Positions 16,328 to 25,556 are shown, numbered from the stretch's first letter. The stretch: DNA of 32,706 nt from Bacteroidales bacterium (GCA_024762655.1 JANTHB010000037.1:1-32706); one strand, 5' to 3'. Notes: generated by a model from the sequence alone, not told the origin. Program-made: numbers and translations.

Positions 16328-18790
16328 ATGGAGCCTGAAACATATGCCGAAGTAATATTACCGCTGCCGGTTTCAGGAACCTTCACATACCATATCCCTG
16401 ATTCTCTGAGAGAGAAAGCGATCCCCGGTGTACGGATTATCGTACCCTTCGGAGAGAAAAAGTCCTATACCGGCGTGATAAGACGGATCGTACCCGAACC
16501 TCCCGGTACGTTCCTTCCCAAAGAAATAGAGCGTGTGCTGGATGACAAACCTCTGATCCGGGAATTCCATTTTCAGTTCTGGGAATGGATGGCAGACTAT
16601 TACCTATGCACCCCGGGAGAGGTGATGGATGCCGCCCTGCCCGCCGGACTGAAACCGGCGCATCATTTTTCCTATTCCGTGAATACCGGATTCAAAGAAC
16701 CGGGGATCCTGACAGATAAGGAAAGGAATATGTTCTTTTTTATTCATCAGCATCCCGGCGTGCTGGAGGATACACTGGGAAAAGAATTTGGGAAGAGGAA
16801 TGCCCCTAAAGGGATCAGGTCTCTCCTGGAGAAAAAAGCCATAACGGAAAAAAGCCTGATGATGGATCCCTATAAACCGAGGACCCTGCGTTATATACGC
16901 ATCTCACCCGGTATTACGGAACAGGCTCTGCAACAACTTCCGGAGACCCTGAAACGGGCCAAAAGACAATGGGAACTGTTTACTGCCTGTGCCGGGGACT
17001 GGTCCCACGGAGAAACACCTCCCTCCTTTCTGAAGTCCGGACTGCTGAAAAAATACCCCTACCCGGGCGCCCTGGCCTCCCTGAAGGAAAAAGGGATCCT
17101 GGAGGAATACGAACTGCCTGTCAGCCGGCTGGAAAGAGGCGAGGATAGACCTGCTCATCTGAAAAAACTCACGCCTGCACAACTGCAGGTTCTGGAAAGT
17201 ATCCGGCAGCTTTTCCGGGAGAAAAACACCGTCCTGCTGCATGGCGTGACCTCCAGCGGCAAAACGGAGATTTATTTCCACCTGATCCGTGAGCAGCTTG
17301 TTCAGGGAAAACAGGTGCTGTATCTGCTGCCGGAGATCGCCATTACCGGCCAGATGATTCACCGTCTGAAAGAAGCTTTCGGTGATCTTGCAGGCATCTA
17401 TCACTCCCGTTACAGCGATGCCGAAAGGATAGAGACCTGGCTGAATCTCTCGGGCAATGACGACAGCAAACCCCTGAAAATTGTGCTGGGCGTGCGCGCC
17501 GCCGTTTTCCTGCCTTTCCGGGAACCGGGGCTGATCATTGTGGATGAAGAACATGAAACCAGCTACAAACAGGACAGCACCGCTCCCCGTTATCATGCCC
17601 GCGACGCTGCCGTTATGCTGGGACATCTGACCGGAGCGAAGGTCCTGCTCGGATCAGCCACCCCCTCCCTTGAATCCTACTACAACGCCCGCACCGGAAA
17701 ATACGGCCTGACAGAACTAAAAGAACGCTATACCCGCATTGCCATGCCGGAGATACGCGTGGTGGACATGAAAAAAATGTATAAACGCAGAGAGGTACGC
17801 GGACATCTGTCCCGGGAACTGCATGAGGCCGTAGAGGAGGCCCTGCAGGAAGAGGAACAGGTAATCCTGTTCCAGAACCGGCGGGGTTTTTCTCCATATA
17901 TCCAGTGTGCCGAATGTGGCTGGATCCCCTACTGCAAACACTGTGACGTGGCCCTCACCTACCACAAAAACAGCAACCGGCTGGTCTGTCATTACTGCGG
18001 ATACAATATTCCCGTGCCAACCCGGTGTCCTTCCTGCCAATCCACCCATCTGCATACCCGGGGTTTCGGCACCGAAAAAATAGAGGAGGAGATACGGTTG
18101 CTGTTCCCGGAGGCACACCCCACCCGCCTCGATCTGGATACCGCCCGCTCACGAAAACAATACCTGTCTATCATCCAGGATTTCGAAGAACAAAAGACCA
18201 ATATTCTGATAGGCACCCAGATGATCACCAAAGGGCTGGATTTCGGACATGTGCGGGTCGTAGGCATTCTGAATGCCGACAACCTGTTACATTTTCCCGA
18301 TTTCAGGGCCTGGGAACGCAGCTTCCAGCTCATGGCTCAGGTGAGCGGCCGCGCCGGCCGCAAAGACAAACGGGGACGTGTCTTTATCCAGACCTACGAC
18401 CCCGCACACCCTGTTATTACCGACGTGCTGAAACATGACTATTTCCATATGTACAGCACCCAATTACAGGAACGCAGGATGTTCCACTACCCTCCTTTCT
18501 ACCGGCTGATACGTATCACCCTGAAACACAGGAAAAAAGACACCATCAACCGGGCGGCAGACGAGCTGGCCTCTTTGCTGCGAAAAAATTTCCGTAACAA
18601 CGTGCTGGGACCGCAATATGCCTTCATCCCCCGCGTACGAAACCGGTACATCAAACAAATCCTCCTGAAACTGGAACGGCATGCCGACAAGTCCACGGCC
18701 AAAACCATATTGCAGCAGTTCGAACAATACCTCCGGGAAACCCCTGCCTACAGAGGCATTCAGTTTATCAATGATGTAGATCCGCTTTAG
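16328..18790 (+). CDS. priA: Primosomal protein N' (replication restart helicase)
   Basis: An 820-residue PriA helicase that reloads the replisome at stalled or repaired forks. Seen in order: an N-terminal DNA-binding domain ('AEVILPLPVSGTFTYHIP'), Walker A 'HGVTSSGKTEIYFH' near residue 305, DEEH box near 405, 'LLGSATPSLESYYNA', the zinc-binding insertion with eight cysteines in four pairs (CAEC, CKHC, CHYC, CPSC; about 525-567), and helicase motifs 'ILIGTQMITKGLDFGHVRVVGILNADN' and 'QVSGRAGRKDKRGRVFIQT'. It starts 35 bases after pfkA. Length and motifs are complete. Confidence 0.96.
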   Translation: MEPETYAEVILPLPVSGTFTYHIPDSLREKAIPGVRIIVPFGEKKSYTGVIRRIVPEPPGTFLPKEIERVLDDKPLIREFHFQFWEWMADYYLCTPGEVMDAALPAGLKPAHHFSYSVNTGFKEPGILTDKERNMFFFIHQHPGVLEDTLGKEFGKRNAPKGIRSLLEKKAITEKSLMMDPYKPRTLRYIRISPGITEQALQQLPETLKRAKRQWELFTACAGDWSHGETPPSFLKSGLLKKYPYPGALASLKEKGILEEYELPVSRLERGEDRPAHLKKLTPAQLQVLESIRQLFREKNTVLLHGVTSSGKTEIYFHLIREQLVQGKQVLYLLPEIAITGQMIHRLKEAFGDLAGIYHSRYSDAERIETWLNLSGNDDSKPLKIVLGVRAAVFLPFREPGLIIVDEEHETSYKQDSTAPRYHARDAAVMLGHLTGAKVLLGSATPSLESYYNARTGKYGLTELKERYTRIAMPEIRVVDMKKMYKRREVRGHLSRELHEAVEEALQEEEQVILFQNRRGFSPYIQCAECGWIPYCKHCDVALTYHKNSNRLVCHYCGYNIPVPTRCPSCQSTHLHTRGFGTEKIEEEIRLLFPEAHPTRLDLDTARSRKQYLSIIQDFEEQKTNILIGTQMITKGLDFGHVRVVGILNADNLLHFPDFRAWERSFQLMAQVSGRAGRKDKRGRVFIQTYDPAHPVITDVLKHDYFHMYSTQLQERRMFHYPPFYRLIRITLKHRKKDTINRAADELASLLRKNFRNNVLGPQYAFIPRVRNRYIKQILLKLERHADKSTAKTILQQFEQYLRETPAYRGIQFINDVDPL

Positions 18791-18944
18791 GAAACCAAAT
18801 TACAACACCCGGTATTCAAGATCAAAACATTTTGGAAAACTTTGATTGTTTATTGAAAATCAGGGTCCTCCGCAAGATGAGTTTTTTTGTAAAAGATGAA
18901 CCGGGTAATTATTTGAAATTGTATGTTGATGTTTGGAATGAATC
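18791..18944. other. Convergent intergenic region
   Basis: priA and the sensor gene end towards each other here. The only structure noticed is an imperfect inverted repeat at 18931-18954 (GTTTG...CAAAC), which overlaps the sensor stop codon and could weakly terminate minus-strand transcription. No gene or other feature seen. Confidence 0.35.
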
Positions 18945-21900
18945 TTATTCAAACCTGGTCCCAATCACCAGGATATCATCTATCTGGGCTTCGTGACCCC
19001 GCCATTTCTCGATGGTATCATCCAGGATCCGTCTCTGTTTTTCCAGATCGTAGTGGTTGATCTTCAGGAATAGTTCTTTCATCTGGCGCGACTTGAATTT
19101 TTTTCCGTCGGGCCCTCCAAACTGGTCGGCATAGCCGTCGGAGAAAACATAGGTCATATCTCCCTTTTCTATCGTAATTTCATGATTGGTAAACTTGCGA
19201 CCCTGGTCCATGGAGGTCATCCCGATGGAAAAGCGGTCGGCTTTGATCTCCTGCAACTCATCATTACGGATTAAATACAGCGGGTTATGAGCCCCGGCAT
19301 ATTCCAGAATACGCGTCTTCCTGTCATAAACGATCAGGGCCAGGTCCATGCCGTCCTTTACCTCTTCCACCCGCGACTGAATGTGCAGGGTGCGGTATAT
19401 CTCATCATTCAGATAATCCAGGATGGAGGCTGCCTGCGTGATGTGATATTCATTGACGATCTTGTTCAGCGAATTATACCCGATAAAGGACATAAACGCG
19501 CCCGGCACCCCGTGTCCGGTACAATCTACGGCGGCAATAAACACCTTCGTTTCCAGCACATTGTACCAGTAGAAATCTCCGCTCACAATATCTTTGGGTT
19601 TGAACAGCACGAAAGAACCGGGCACCTCATCTTCCGGCGGCAGGATCGCGTTCTGAATCCTTTTGGCATACCGGATGCTGTCGGTGATATCCTTGTTTTT
19701 CTCTTCCAGTTCTTTGCTTTTCTCCACCACTTCCGCCGTACGCTGGATCACTTTCTCTTCGAGGATCAGTTTTTCCCGTATCAGATTGCGTTCCCTGATC
19801 TTAATATAGCTCCATATTCCCAACCCGGCCAGGAGGATAACCAGCGAGATAAACCACCAGGTGAGGTAAAAGGGAGGCCGTATGGTAAAGGAAAAGGTCA
19901 CCGGATGGCTGTTCCATATTCCTTCACTGTTCTTCGCCTTCACCATAAAAGTGTAATGTCCGGGCGACAGGGCCGAATAGGTGGCTCTGGTCTCTGTGGT
20001 CACCGGGCGCCATCCGGCGTCGGCCCCTTTGAGCATCACCTGATAACGTACCGCATCAGGGCTGGTGAGACTGATGCTGTAATAATGAAAGATAATAGAC
20101 TTCTCATGATAGCTCAGTTTCATCCCGGGCACCATCGGACGCGGTTCGTAATTGACCTCCATACTGCGGATATGGGTCAGGGGTTCGGCATTGATCTTCC
20201 GGACAAAACCCGGATCATAACGAATAGCCCCGTTGGCTGTGCCGAACCACAGATACCCCTGCCGGTCCCTGTAGGTAGCGTTCCGCTGGGTCTCTATGCC
20301 TACAAAACCATTGCGGCGCGTATATACGACCATTTGTTTTCTGTCCGGAATATACTTGTTCAGCCCCTTGCTGGTGCCTATGTAGATATTCCCTTTTTTA
20401 TCGGTGTTCACCAGGTTGACACGGTTGGCCAGCAGACCGTCTTCTTCGGTCAGGTGTACGGTAAGAGAATCGCCGTTATAGGCAAACAACCCTACATTGG
20501 TGCCCAGCCACAGGGTCCCGTCCGGACCGGAAGTGATCGCCAGCGGGGTGATCTTTTTGGATAATATCTTCCGCTCGAATTTCCCGGTCTTGAAATCATA
20601 ACAGGTCAAGCCTTTCTTGCGTTCCGAGCCGATCCACAATTTGTCTTTGTCCCGGTCGTAATACAGGGCTGTGATCCCATTGCCCACCAGACCGTCCCCC
20701 TGCGAATAACGGGTACCCCGTTTTGTCTCCGGTTCGAAATAGGTCACTCCGTCGTTGGTACCGGCCCATACATGGTCGTTCCTATCCACCACCAGTGCTG
20801 TTACGATCAGATCCCGGTACAGATAACGGTTGTTGAGATAGGAATCATAAAAAAACTGATTTCTCAGGGGATCATACTCAAAGATACCCCCCTGGTAGGT
20901 CCCGATCCAAAGATGTTCGTGCGAATCATTTGCGATAAAACGGACAATATTCTCAATGCCGTTTTCCCTGCGGGAATAATAGCTGAATCGGCGGACCGGT
21001 GCTTTGGAAGGATCATAAACCGTGATCCCTTCGTTGGTGCCAAACCAGTAGGCATGGTCCGGGCTCTGATAGATCGCCGAGACTGTGGAGTTACTCAGGC
21101 CGTCCTCTTTATTAATCACAATAAACTCTTCTCCCTTGAAAATGCTCATCCCGTGATACTGGGTTCCTATCAGAATATTCCCTTCATGGTCCTCCACCAG
21201 GCATTTGATAAAATTATCCTGCAATCCGTTTGAAGTATTGTACGTCTTCAGTTTACCGTCGCGTATGCGGGTGATCCCTCCCCCCCAGGTACCAACCCAG
21301 AGGGTTCCCTGATTATCTTCCAGCAAACAGCTGATCCAGTTATGAGCCAGTCCGTCGCGTTTGCTGTCGAAGATACGTAAGGTATCCCTTTTTTTGCTGT
21401 ATTCATACAAGCCGCCGTGGTAGGTCCCGAACCAAAGATTCCCCTCCCGGTCTTCCAGCATGCATGTCTTCATAAAATAATGAGTGAACGGCTTCAGGGT
21501 AAAGATCTCGAAACTGTCTTTCTCCGGCAGATAAAGATGCACCCCCACATCCGACAGACAAAAATACCGGTTGTCCTTCGACTTATATGCATTGAATATC
21601 CGGTCGCTTAGCCCTTTTCTGCCAAGATACTGTTTCACCTGCATCTTCCCGACAGGGCCGAAAGGATGCTCCACCAGCAGAGCCCCCGAAGCACTCGTAG
21701 TGATCCAGATCTTATGATCCGGTGTCTCCGTAAATGAAGTAATGTCTCCGTTGATGGTAAGCGAATCAAACCGGATCACCTCAAAACGATGGCCGTCATA
21801 GCGGGTTATACCTCCGTCCAGGTGCCCGAACCACAGGTTGTCATGCGAATCCTCCAGGATGGAAAACACCCCGTTTTCGGCCATCCCCTGCTCGGAGGTA

Positions 21901-22139
21901 AAATCCCTGAACTCCTTCCCGTCAAACCGGGATACCCCCGCTTCTGTGCCCAGCCACACCAGATCGTTGTGATCCTGAAAGATGGCATATACTTTGGAAG
22001 AGCTCAATCCTTCTTCCACCCCGTAATTGTCAAAGAAATATTTCTGGGCTTGGCCGGGAAGAAACGTAAGCAGGGAAAAAAACAACAGTAAGATCCACCG
22101 GTAACAGGGTTCCGTTTTGATAGGGAGGAAGTATCTCAT
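18945..22139 (-). CDS. Propeller-sensor protein with cytoplasmic SpoIIE phosphatase
   Basis: A 1064-residue transmembrane signalling protein. Order: signal/anchor ending LPGQAQ (residues 1-32); two seven-bladed-type propellers of 'two-component regulator propeller' repeats (about 40-645; many copies of D-x-x-G-x-(L/I)-W-(F/I/V)-G-T-x-x-G); a Y_Y_Y Ig-like domain (about 680-755); one membrane segment (757-779); a coiled coil (784-820); and a PP2C-type SpoIIE phosphatase (about 850-1064) with metal-binding aspartates in SGDFYW (D855), DCTGHG (D872), SDGYAD (D1001) and DDILVIG (D1054/D1055). The propeller should be periplasmic and the phosphatase cytoplasmic, where family members dephosphorylate anti-sigma-antagonist proteins. 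No such partner is encoded here. It lies 14 bases downstream of the TPR-caspase gene and is probably cotranscribed. No histidine kinase domain is present. Confidence 0.93.
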   Translation of the reverse strand: MRYFLPIKTEPCYRWILLLFFSLLTFLPGQAQKYFFDNYGVEEGLSSSKVYAIFQDHNDLVWLGTEAGVSRFDGKEFRDFTSEQGMAENGVFSILEDSHDNLWFGHLDGGITRYDGHRFEVIRFDSLTINGDITSFTETPDHKIWITTSASGALLVEHPFGPVGKMQVKQYLGRKGLSDRIFNAYKSKDNRYFCLSDVGVHLYLPEKDSFEIFTLKPFTHYFMKTCMLEDREGNLWFGTYHGGLYEYSKKRDTLRIFDSKRDGLAHNWISCLLEDNQGTLWVGTWGGGITRIRDGKLKTYNTSNGLQDNFIKCLVEDHEGNILIGTQYHGMSIFKGEEFIVINKEDGLSNSTVSAIYQSPDHAYWFGTNEGITVYDPSKAPVRRFSYYSRRENGIENIVRFIANDSHEHLWIGTYQGGIFEYDPLRNQFFYDSYLNNRYLYRDLIVTALVVDRNDHVWAGTNDGVTYFEPETKRGTRYSQGDGLVGNGITALYYDRDKDKLWIGSERKKGLTCYDFKTGKFERKILSKKITPLAITSGPDGTLWLGTNVGLFAYNGDSLTVHLTEEDGLLANRVNLVNTDKKGNIYIGTSKGLNKYIPDRKQMVVYTRRNGFVGIETQRNATYRDRQGYLWFGTANGAIRYDPGFVRKINAEPLTHIRSMEVNYEPRPMVPGMKLSYHEKSIIFHYYSISLTSPDAVRYQVMLKGADAGWRPVTTETRATYSALSPGHYTFMVKAKNSEGIWNSHPVTFSFTIRPPFYLTWWFISLVILLAGLGIWSYIKIRERNLIREKLILEEKVIQRTAEVVEKSKELEEKNKDITDSIRYAKRIQNAILPPEDEVPGSFVLFKPKDIVSGDFYWYNVLETKVFIAAVDCTGHGVPGAFMSFIGYNSLNKIVNEYHITQAASILDYLNDEIYRTLHIQSRVEEVKDGMDLALIVYDRKTRILEYAGAHNPLYLIRNDELQEIKADRFSIGMTSMDQGRKFTNHEITIEKGDMTYVFSDGYADQFGGPDGKKFKSRQMKELFLKINHYDLEKQRRILDDTIEKWRGHEAQIDDILVIGTRFE

Positions 22140-22153
22140 AAACTCAACTCAGG

Positions 22154-24499
22154 TTATTTCGCGATAAAGAAAAAGGTCCCGTCTTCATCCTCCAGCCCTG
22201 CGATCTTCCCGAACTGCGGTTTCTGCTGATCATTCTGCACCACCGCTTTGGTAACCTTCCTCACAATGCTCTCAATCGGAATACAGGCATCCGGATTGTT
22301 CAGCAAGGTATTGGCAAAGGTACGTGTAAATTGTGAATTATCCACAGCCAGTTCATAGCCGGCCGAGGAAAATACCTGGGAGGATTTGAACCGGGTGGCT
22401 TTCCAGTCGTCACAGCTTCTCACCTCCGGAATGGAACGCATCGCCTGGTAAAATGTGGGACCGGACTCGCAGGCATCGGTGATCACCAGAATATGGGTCA
22501 CCCACTTGGCATAAGCCTGCAAAGCCCCTTTCAGATTGCTTATATTAAAATAGGTAAACTCATCGTCCCGTTTGGCATCCACCGGGATCCAGTAGCCTGT
22601 TTCATTAATGAACTTTCCGTGTCCGGCATACCAGATCAGGATAGAGTTGACATGGTTGCTACGCACCAGGTCCCGCAATTCAATGGAAAAGAATTTTTCC
22701 ATCTCCGCCTTGGTCATGTCTTTTTTTACAATGATATTGCTAACACGGTAGCGGGCCAGCGCCTTTTTCATCAAAGAGATATCCTTGGGGGGTCCGTCGA
22801 GCGAAGCAAACGTCTGGTAATTGGAGTTCTCTATAAATACAGCCCAGGTTTTCCCCATGGGATTGTCCGCAGCAACAGCTACCCCCTCACGATTAAGCTT
22901 ATAATCGGTAGTGCTTTTATTCCCGTAAATATCTTCAGCCGTTACGGTAAAGTGGTTCTTGTTCATAATGTTGATCGTAGCTGAAAAATGCGGGTTGGTC
23001 TCGTCCGGTTTATAGCTGGCATAGATTCCGTTGATCATGATTGTTTTTATGGGACTTTCGTCATTGATCTTCCCCTCGATATAAAGTTGGGGATCGGACG
23101 ATTCCAGATAGATTTCTCCGTTGTCCGAAGCATACGGTGCGATAATCTTCACCGCCGGCGGGTTGACTTCCGTCCTGCGGATAAAAAACTCCTCCCTGGC
23201 AACATTGTGATAGATATCGCTGGCTTCGATCATGACCTCATTGGTGTCGTGCAGTTCGACATTGGCCAGAAACTCCACGGTTCCGTTTTTCTTGTCCAGA
23301 TGAGCCGGCTGGCCGTTGATCTTCAGATATTCCAGGTCGCTCTGGTCTTCTACCTTCCCTTTCAGGATCACCTCCTTTTTATTCTCCGGGACGTTGATCC
23401 TCCTGCTGTCATCCGGTGCGGGGATCAACAGGGAGATTTCAGGTTTGTCGCTTTCACGGTTCAGTTCATACAATCTTTTCTGTGCCTCTTTCAGCATTTT
23501 CTCAGCCTCGGCATTGTTTTTGGTCAGTTTGGTGATAGCTCTGTAATCCTTTTCAGCAGATTTATAATCCAGGATATCTTCATAGGATCCGGCCCGGGCC
23601 ATATACGCTTTCGGATCCTCGGGCCGCAGGCTGATAACCTTGGTAAAGTCGGTGATGGCGTTGATATGCTGGTTAAACTGCTGATAATATTTCCCGCGCA
23701 GAAAAAACATCTCCGGATTATCCGGTTCTATCAGCAGGATCCTGGAAATGTCATTGATGGCATTCGGCATATCCAGTTGTTTTACATACACCTTACTGCG
23801 GATAAGATAAGCCTGCGTGTTCTTGTTATCATACGACAGCACAAAATTACACTCTTTGATGGCCTGATCGGTCTTATCCTCTTTCAGATAGAGATTGGCC
23901 AGTGCCAGGTGTGCATCGGTATATCTGCTTCTCAGGTTGGCAGCCTTGTGATAGTCTTGTTCTGCTTCGCTCAGGTTTGACAGTTTTTCCTGTGCCTGTC
24001 CCAGTAAATAATAGTTCAGCGGCGTCTCCCGGATCTTTTTGGCCGAATCGGCAGCATACATAGCCTCCTTGTATCGTTCCAGTGCCATCAACGCTTTCAC
24101 CTTTGCCTGCAAGGCGCTCATCGGCTTTTTCTGCAACCGGGTGGCGTGGTTAAGCATATCCACAGCTTCCGGATAACGCCCTAGACTGTTGAGGATCGTT
24201 CCGGCCCGGTAATACAGGTCTGCTTCATCATTGACAAATACCAATGCCCTTTTATAATCCTCCAGCGCTTTTTCCGGCTGATTCAGCCGTTCATATACAT
24301 CCGCCCGCGCCACATACGCTTTGGTAAACTCCGGTTTTAGTTCGATGGCTTTGGAAAACTGTACGATGGCATCCTGATACGCCTTTTTGTTTAAAAACTC
24401 CTGCCCGGTTTTATAATATTTTTTTGCATTCTGGGAAAATCCCTGTACTCCGAAAACAAACAGCAGGATAAATCCGCCGATAAAAAATTTCGTTTTCAT
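22154..24499 (-). CDS. Exported TPR / Ig-like / caspase-family (C14) protein
   Basis: A 781-residue protein with a signal peptide (1-23, ending GFSQ), about nine TPR repeats (residues 25-345), two Ig/cadherin-like beta domains (about 355-440 and 447-535), and a C-terminal caspase-fold peptidase domain (545-781). The catalytic dyad is intact: His627 in 'YAGHGKFINETGYWIP' and Cys677 in 'ITDACESGP'. Caspase-family peptidases cut after acidic or basic residues; specificity here is unknown. The signal predicts location outside the cytoplasm, probably periplasm. A TATCTTTG box lies just upstream. The last 14 bases before the SpoIIE-sensor gene suggest a two-gene operon. The catalytic domain is nearly duplicated in the stand-alone gene at 24780-25556. 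Confidence 0.9.
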   Translation of the reverse strand: MKTKFFIGGFILLFVFGVQGFSQNAKKYYKTGQEFLNKKAYQDAIVQFSKAIELKPEFTKAYVARADVYERLNQPEKALEDYKRALVFVNDEADLYYRAGTILNSLGRYPEAVDMLNHATRLQKKPMSALQAKVKALMALERYKEAMYAADSAKKIRETPLNYYLLGQAQEKLSNLSEAEQDYHKAANLRSRYTDAHLALANLYLKEDKTDQAIKECNFVLSYDNKNTQAYLIRSKVYVKQLDMPNAINDISRILLIEPDNPEMFFLRGKYYQQFNQHINAITDFTKVISLRPEDPKAYMARAGSYEDILDYKSAEKDYRAITKLTKNNAEAEKMLKEAQKRLYELNRESDKPEISLLIPAPDDSRRINVPENKKEVILKGKVEDQSDLEYLKINGQPAHLDKKNGTVEFLANVELHDTNEVMIEASDIYHNVAREEFFIRRTEVNPPAVKIIAPYASDNGEIYLESSDPQLYIEGKINDESPIKTIMINGIYASYKPDETNPHFSATINIMNKNHFTVTAEDIYGNKSTTDYKLNREGVAVAADNPMGKTWAVFIENSNYQTFASLDGPPKDISLMKKALARYRVSNIIVKKDMTKAEMEKFFSIELRDLVRSNHVNSILIWYAGHGKFINETGYWIPVDAKRDDEFTYFNISNLKGALQAYAKWVTHILVITDACESGPTFYQAMRSIPEVRSCDDWKATRFKSSQVFSSAGYELAVDNSQFTRTFANTLLNNPDACIPIESIVRKVTKAVVQNDQQKPQFGKIAGLEDEDGTFFFIAK

Positions 24500-24516
24500 A
24501 ACAACCTAATTTATAC

Positions 24517-24524
24517 CAAAGATA
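24517..24524 (-). promoter_or_regulatory. -7 box for the TPR-caspase/sensor operon
   Basis: TATCTTTG on the minus strand matches TAnnTTTG, 17 bases before the ATG at 24499. No clear TTTG is present at the -33 position. The same octamer precedes the lipid kinase gene (3138-3145). Confidence 0.5.
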
Positions 24525-24602
24525 AAGAATATTTTTCAGACGCCATTTTATACGATTCCACATGGATAAGGTTGCAATTATTTTTTCTTCATAAGTTGCT
24601 TT

Positions 24603-24628
24603 CTCCTACGTAGGCGCCTACGTAGGAG
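24603..24628. repeat. 26-bp perfect palindrome between the caspase genes
   Basis: The 26 bases are exactly self-complementary. They contain two copies of the 10-bp palindrome CCTACGTAGG, at 24605-24614 and 24617-24626, centred on GGCGCC (24613-24618). The copies are 12 bp apart, roughly one helical turn, which suits side-by-side binding of two regulator dimers. It sits 79 bases upstream of the -7 box of the TPR-caspase operon and 152 bases past the end of the stand-alone caspase gene. It could equally be a terminator stem, but no T run follows on the minus strand. Confidence 0.6.
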
Positions 24629-24779
24629 GCACAAGCCGGCGTTGCACAAAACCACGATAAAAATTCGCCGGTCATAGTGAACCGCCACGGAAGCGAAGGA
24701 CTCCGGTTAAACAGAGATTTTAAGAAAACGCAGGTGTACGTTGCGGGAAGGCCGCAAAGGGTCTTATTTACAAAACAGG

Positions 24780-25556
24780 TTACTTTTTATAAAACAGAAA
24801 CGTTCCCCCTTCGTTTTTCAGACCGGCGATGTTGCCAAACTGAGGCCGGTCCTGGTGATTCTTGATCATGGCGACGGTCACCTTTCTGGCAATGGTTTGT
24901 ACCGGTATGCATTTCCTGGTATTGTCCGCGAGAGCGGTGGCAAAAGCCCTGGAAAAAAGGGATTCACTGGAGGCCAGATCATACCCCAGGGCCGAGAGTA
25001 CCTGGTAGGAGTTTCGTTTTGCCTGACCGGCCTGGGCACAGTCGGGCTCTACCGGAATGGAACGCATGGCCTGGAAAAAGGTAGGGCCCGATTCACAGGC
25101 ATCCGTAACCACCAGGATATGCGATAACTGGCCGGCATATTTCTTCAGTTCGTTCTTCAGATCATCCATTTTATAAAAGGTAGACTCATCATCCCTGACG
25201 GCATCCACCGGGATCCAATAGCCCGTCTCATTGATGAACTTTCCGTGTCCCGAATACCAGATCAACAAAGAACTGACATTATTTTCCCGTAACAGTGAAA
25301 CCAGACCGGAAGAAAAAAACTTTTTCATTTTCTCCAGGCTCATATCCCGTTCGACCAGGATGCGGTCCATCTGATAATTTGCCAGAGCACCGGTGACCGA
25401 CTGTACATCTTTGATGCTCCCGGCCAGACTGGAAAGGGTCAGGTAGTTGGTGTTCTCAATAAACACAGCCCAGGTCTTTCCCATGGGATTGCTCTGGGCA
25501 CAAAGGGAAAATACAAACCATACCGATATGATCAGGAATAATAGAATTTTCTTCAT
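24780..25556 (-). CDS. Stand-alone exported caspase-family (C14) protein
   Basis: A 258-residue protein consisting of a signal peptide (1-20, FSLCA before QSN) and one caspase-fold domain. The dyad is present at His104 ('YSGHGKFINETGYWIP') and Cys154 ('VTDACESGP'). It is very similar along its whole length to residues 545-781 of the neighbouring TPR-caspase: both begin with NPMGKTWAVFIEN and end with 'PQFG(N/K)IAGL'. It lacks TPR and Ig-like domains. The cysteine at residue 19 does not fit a lipobox (FSLC), so this is probably a soluble periplasmic or secreted protein. It lies on the same strand as, and upstream of, the TPR-caspase, with 280 bases between them. Activity and substrate are unknown. 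Confidence 0.88.
   Translation of the reverse strand: MKKILLFLIISVWFVFSLCAQSNPMGKTWAVFIENTNYLTLSSLAGSIKDVQSVTGALANYQMDRILVERDMSLEKMKKFFSSGLVSLLRENNVSSLLIWYSGHGKFINETGYWIPVDAVRDDESTFYKMDDLKNELKKYAGQLSHILVVTDACESGPTFFQAMRSIPVEPDCAQAGQAKRNSYQVLSALGYDLASSESLFSRAFATALADNTRKCIPVQTIARKVTVAMIKNHQDRPQFGNIAGLKNEGGTFLFYKK

Noticed and set aside
19287-20564. Plus-strand open frame of 425 codons inside the sensor gene
   Set aside because: It lies opposite clear propeller, Y_Y_Y and phosphatase motifs and has no family features of its own.
18945-22139. Hybrid histidine kinase (as expected from the propeller/Y_Y_Y architecture)
   Set aside because: After the membrane segment there are no H-box, N-box or ATPase motifs; the cytoplasmic part is a PP2C/SpoIIE phosphatase.
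22988-23980. Plus-strand open frame of 330 codons opposite the TPR-caspase gene
   Set aside because: Shadow of TPR and Ig-like coding sequence; rich in residues expected from antisense reading and without motifs.
24677-24865. 62-codon open frame near the 26-bp palindrome
   Set aside because: It runs into the antisense of the caspase gene's 3' end and has no coding features.
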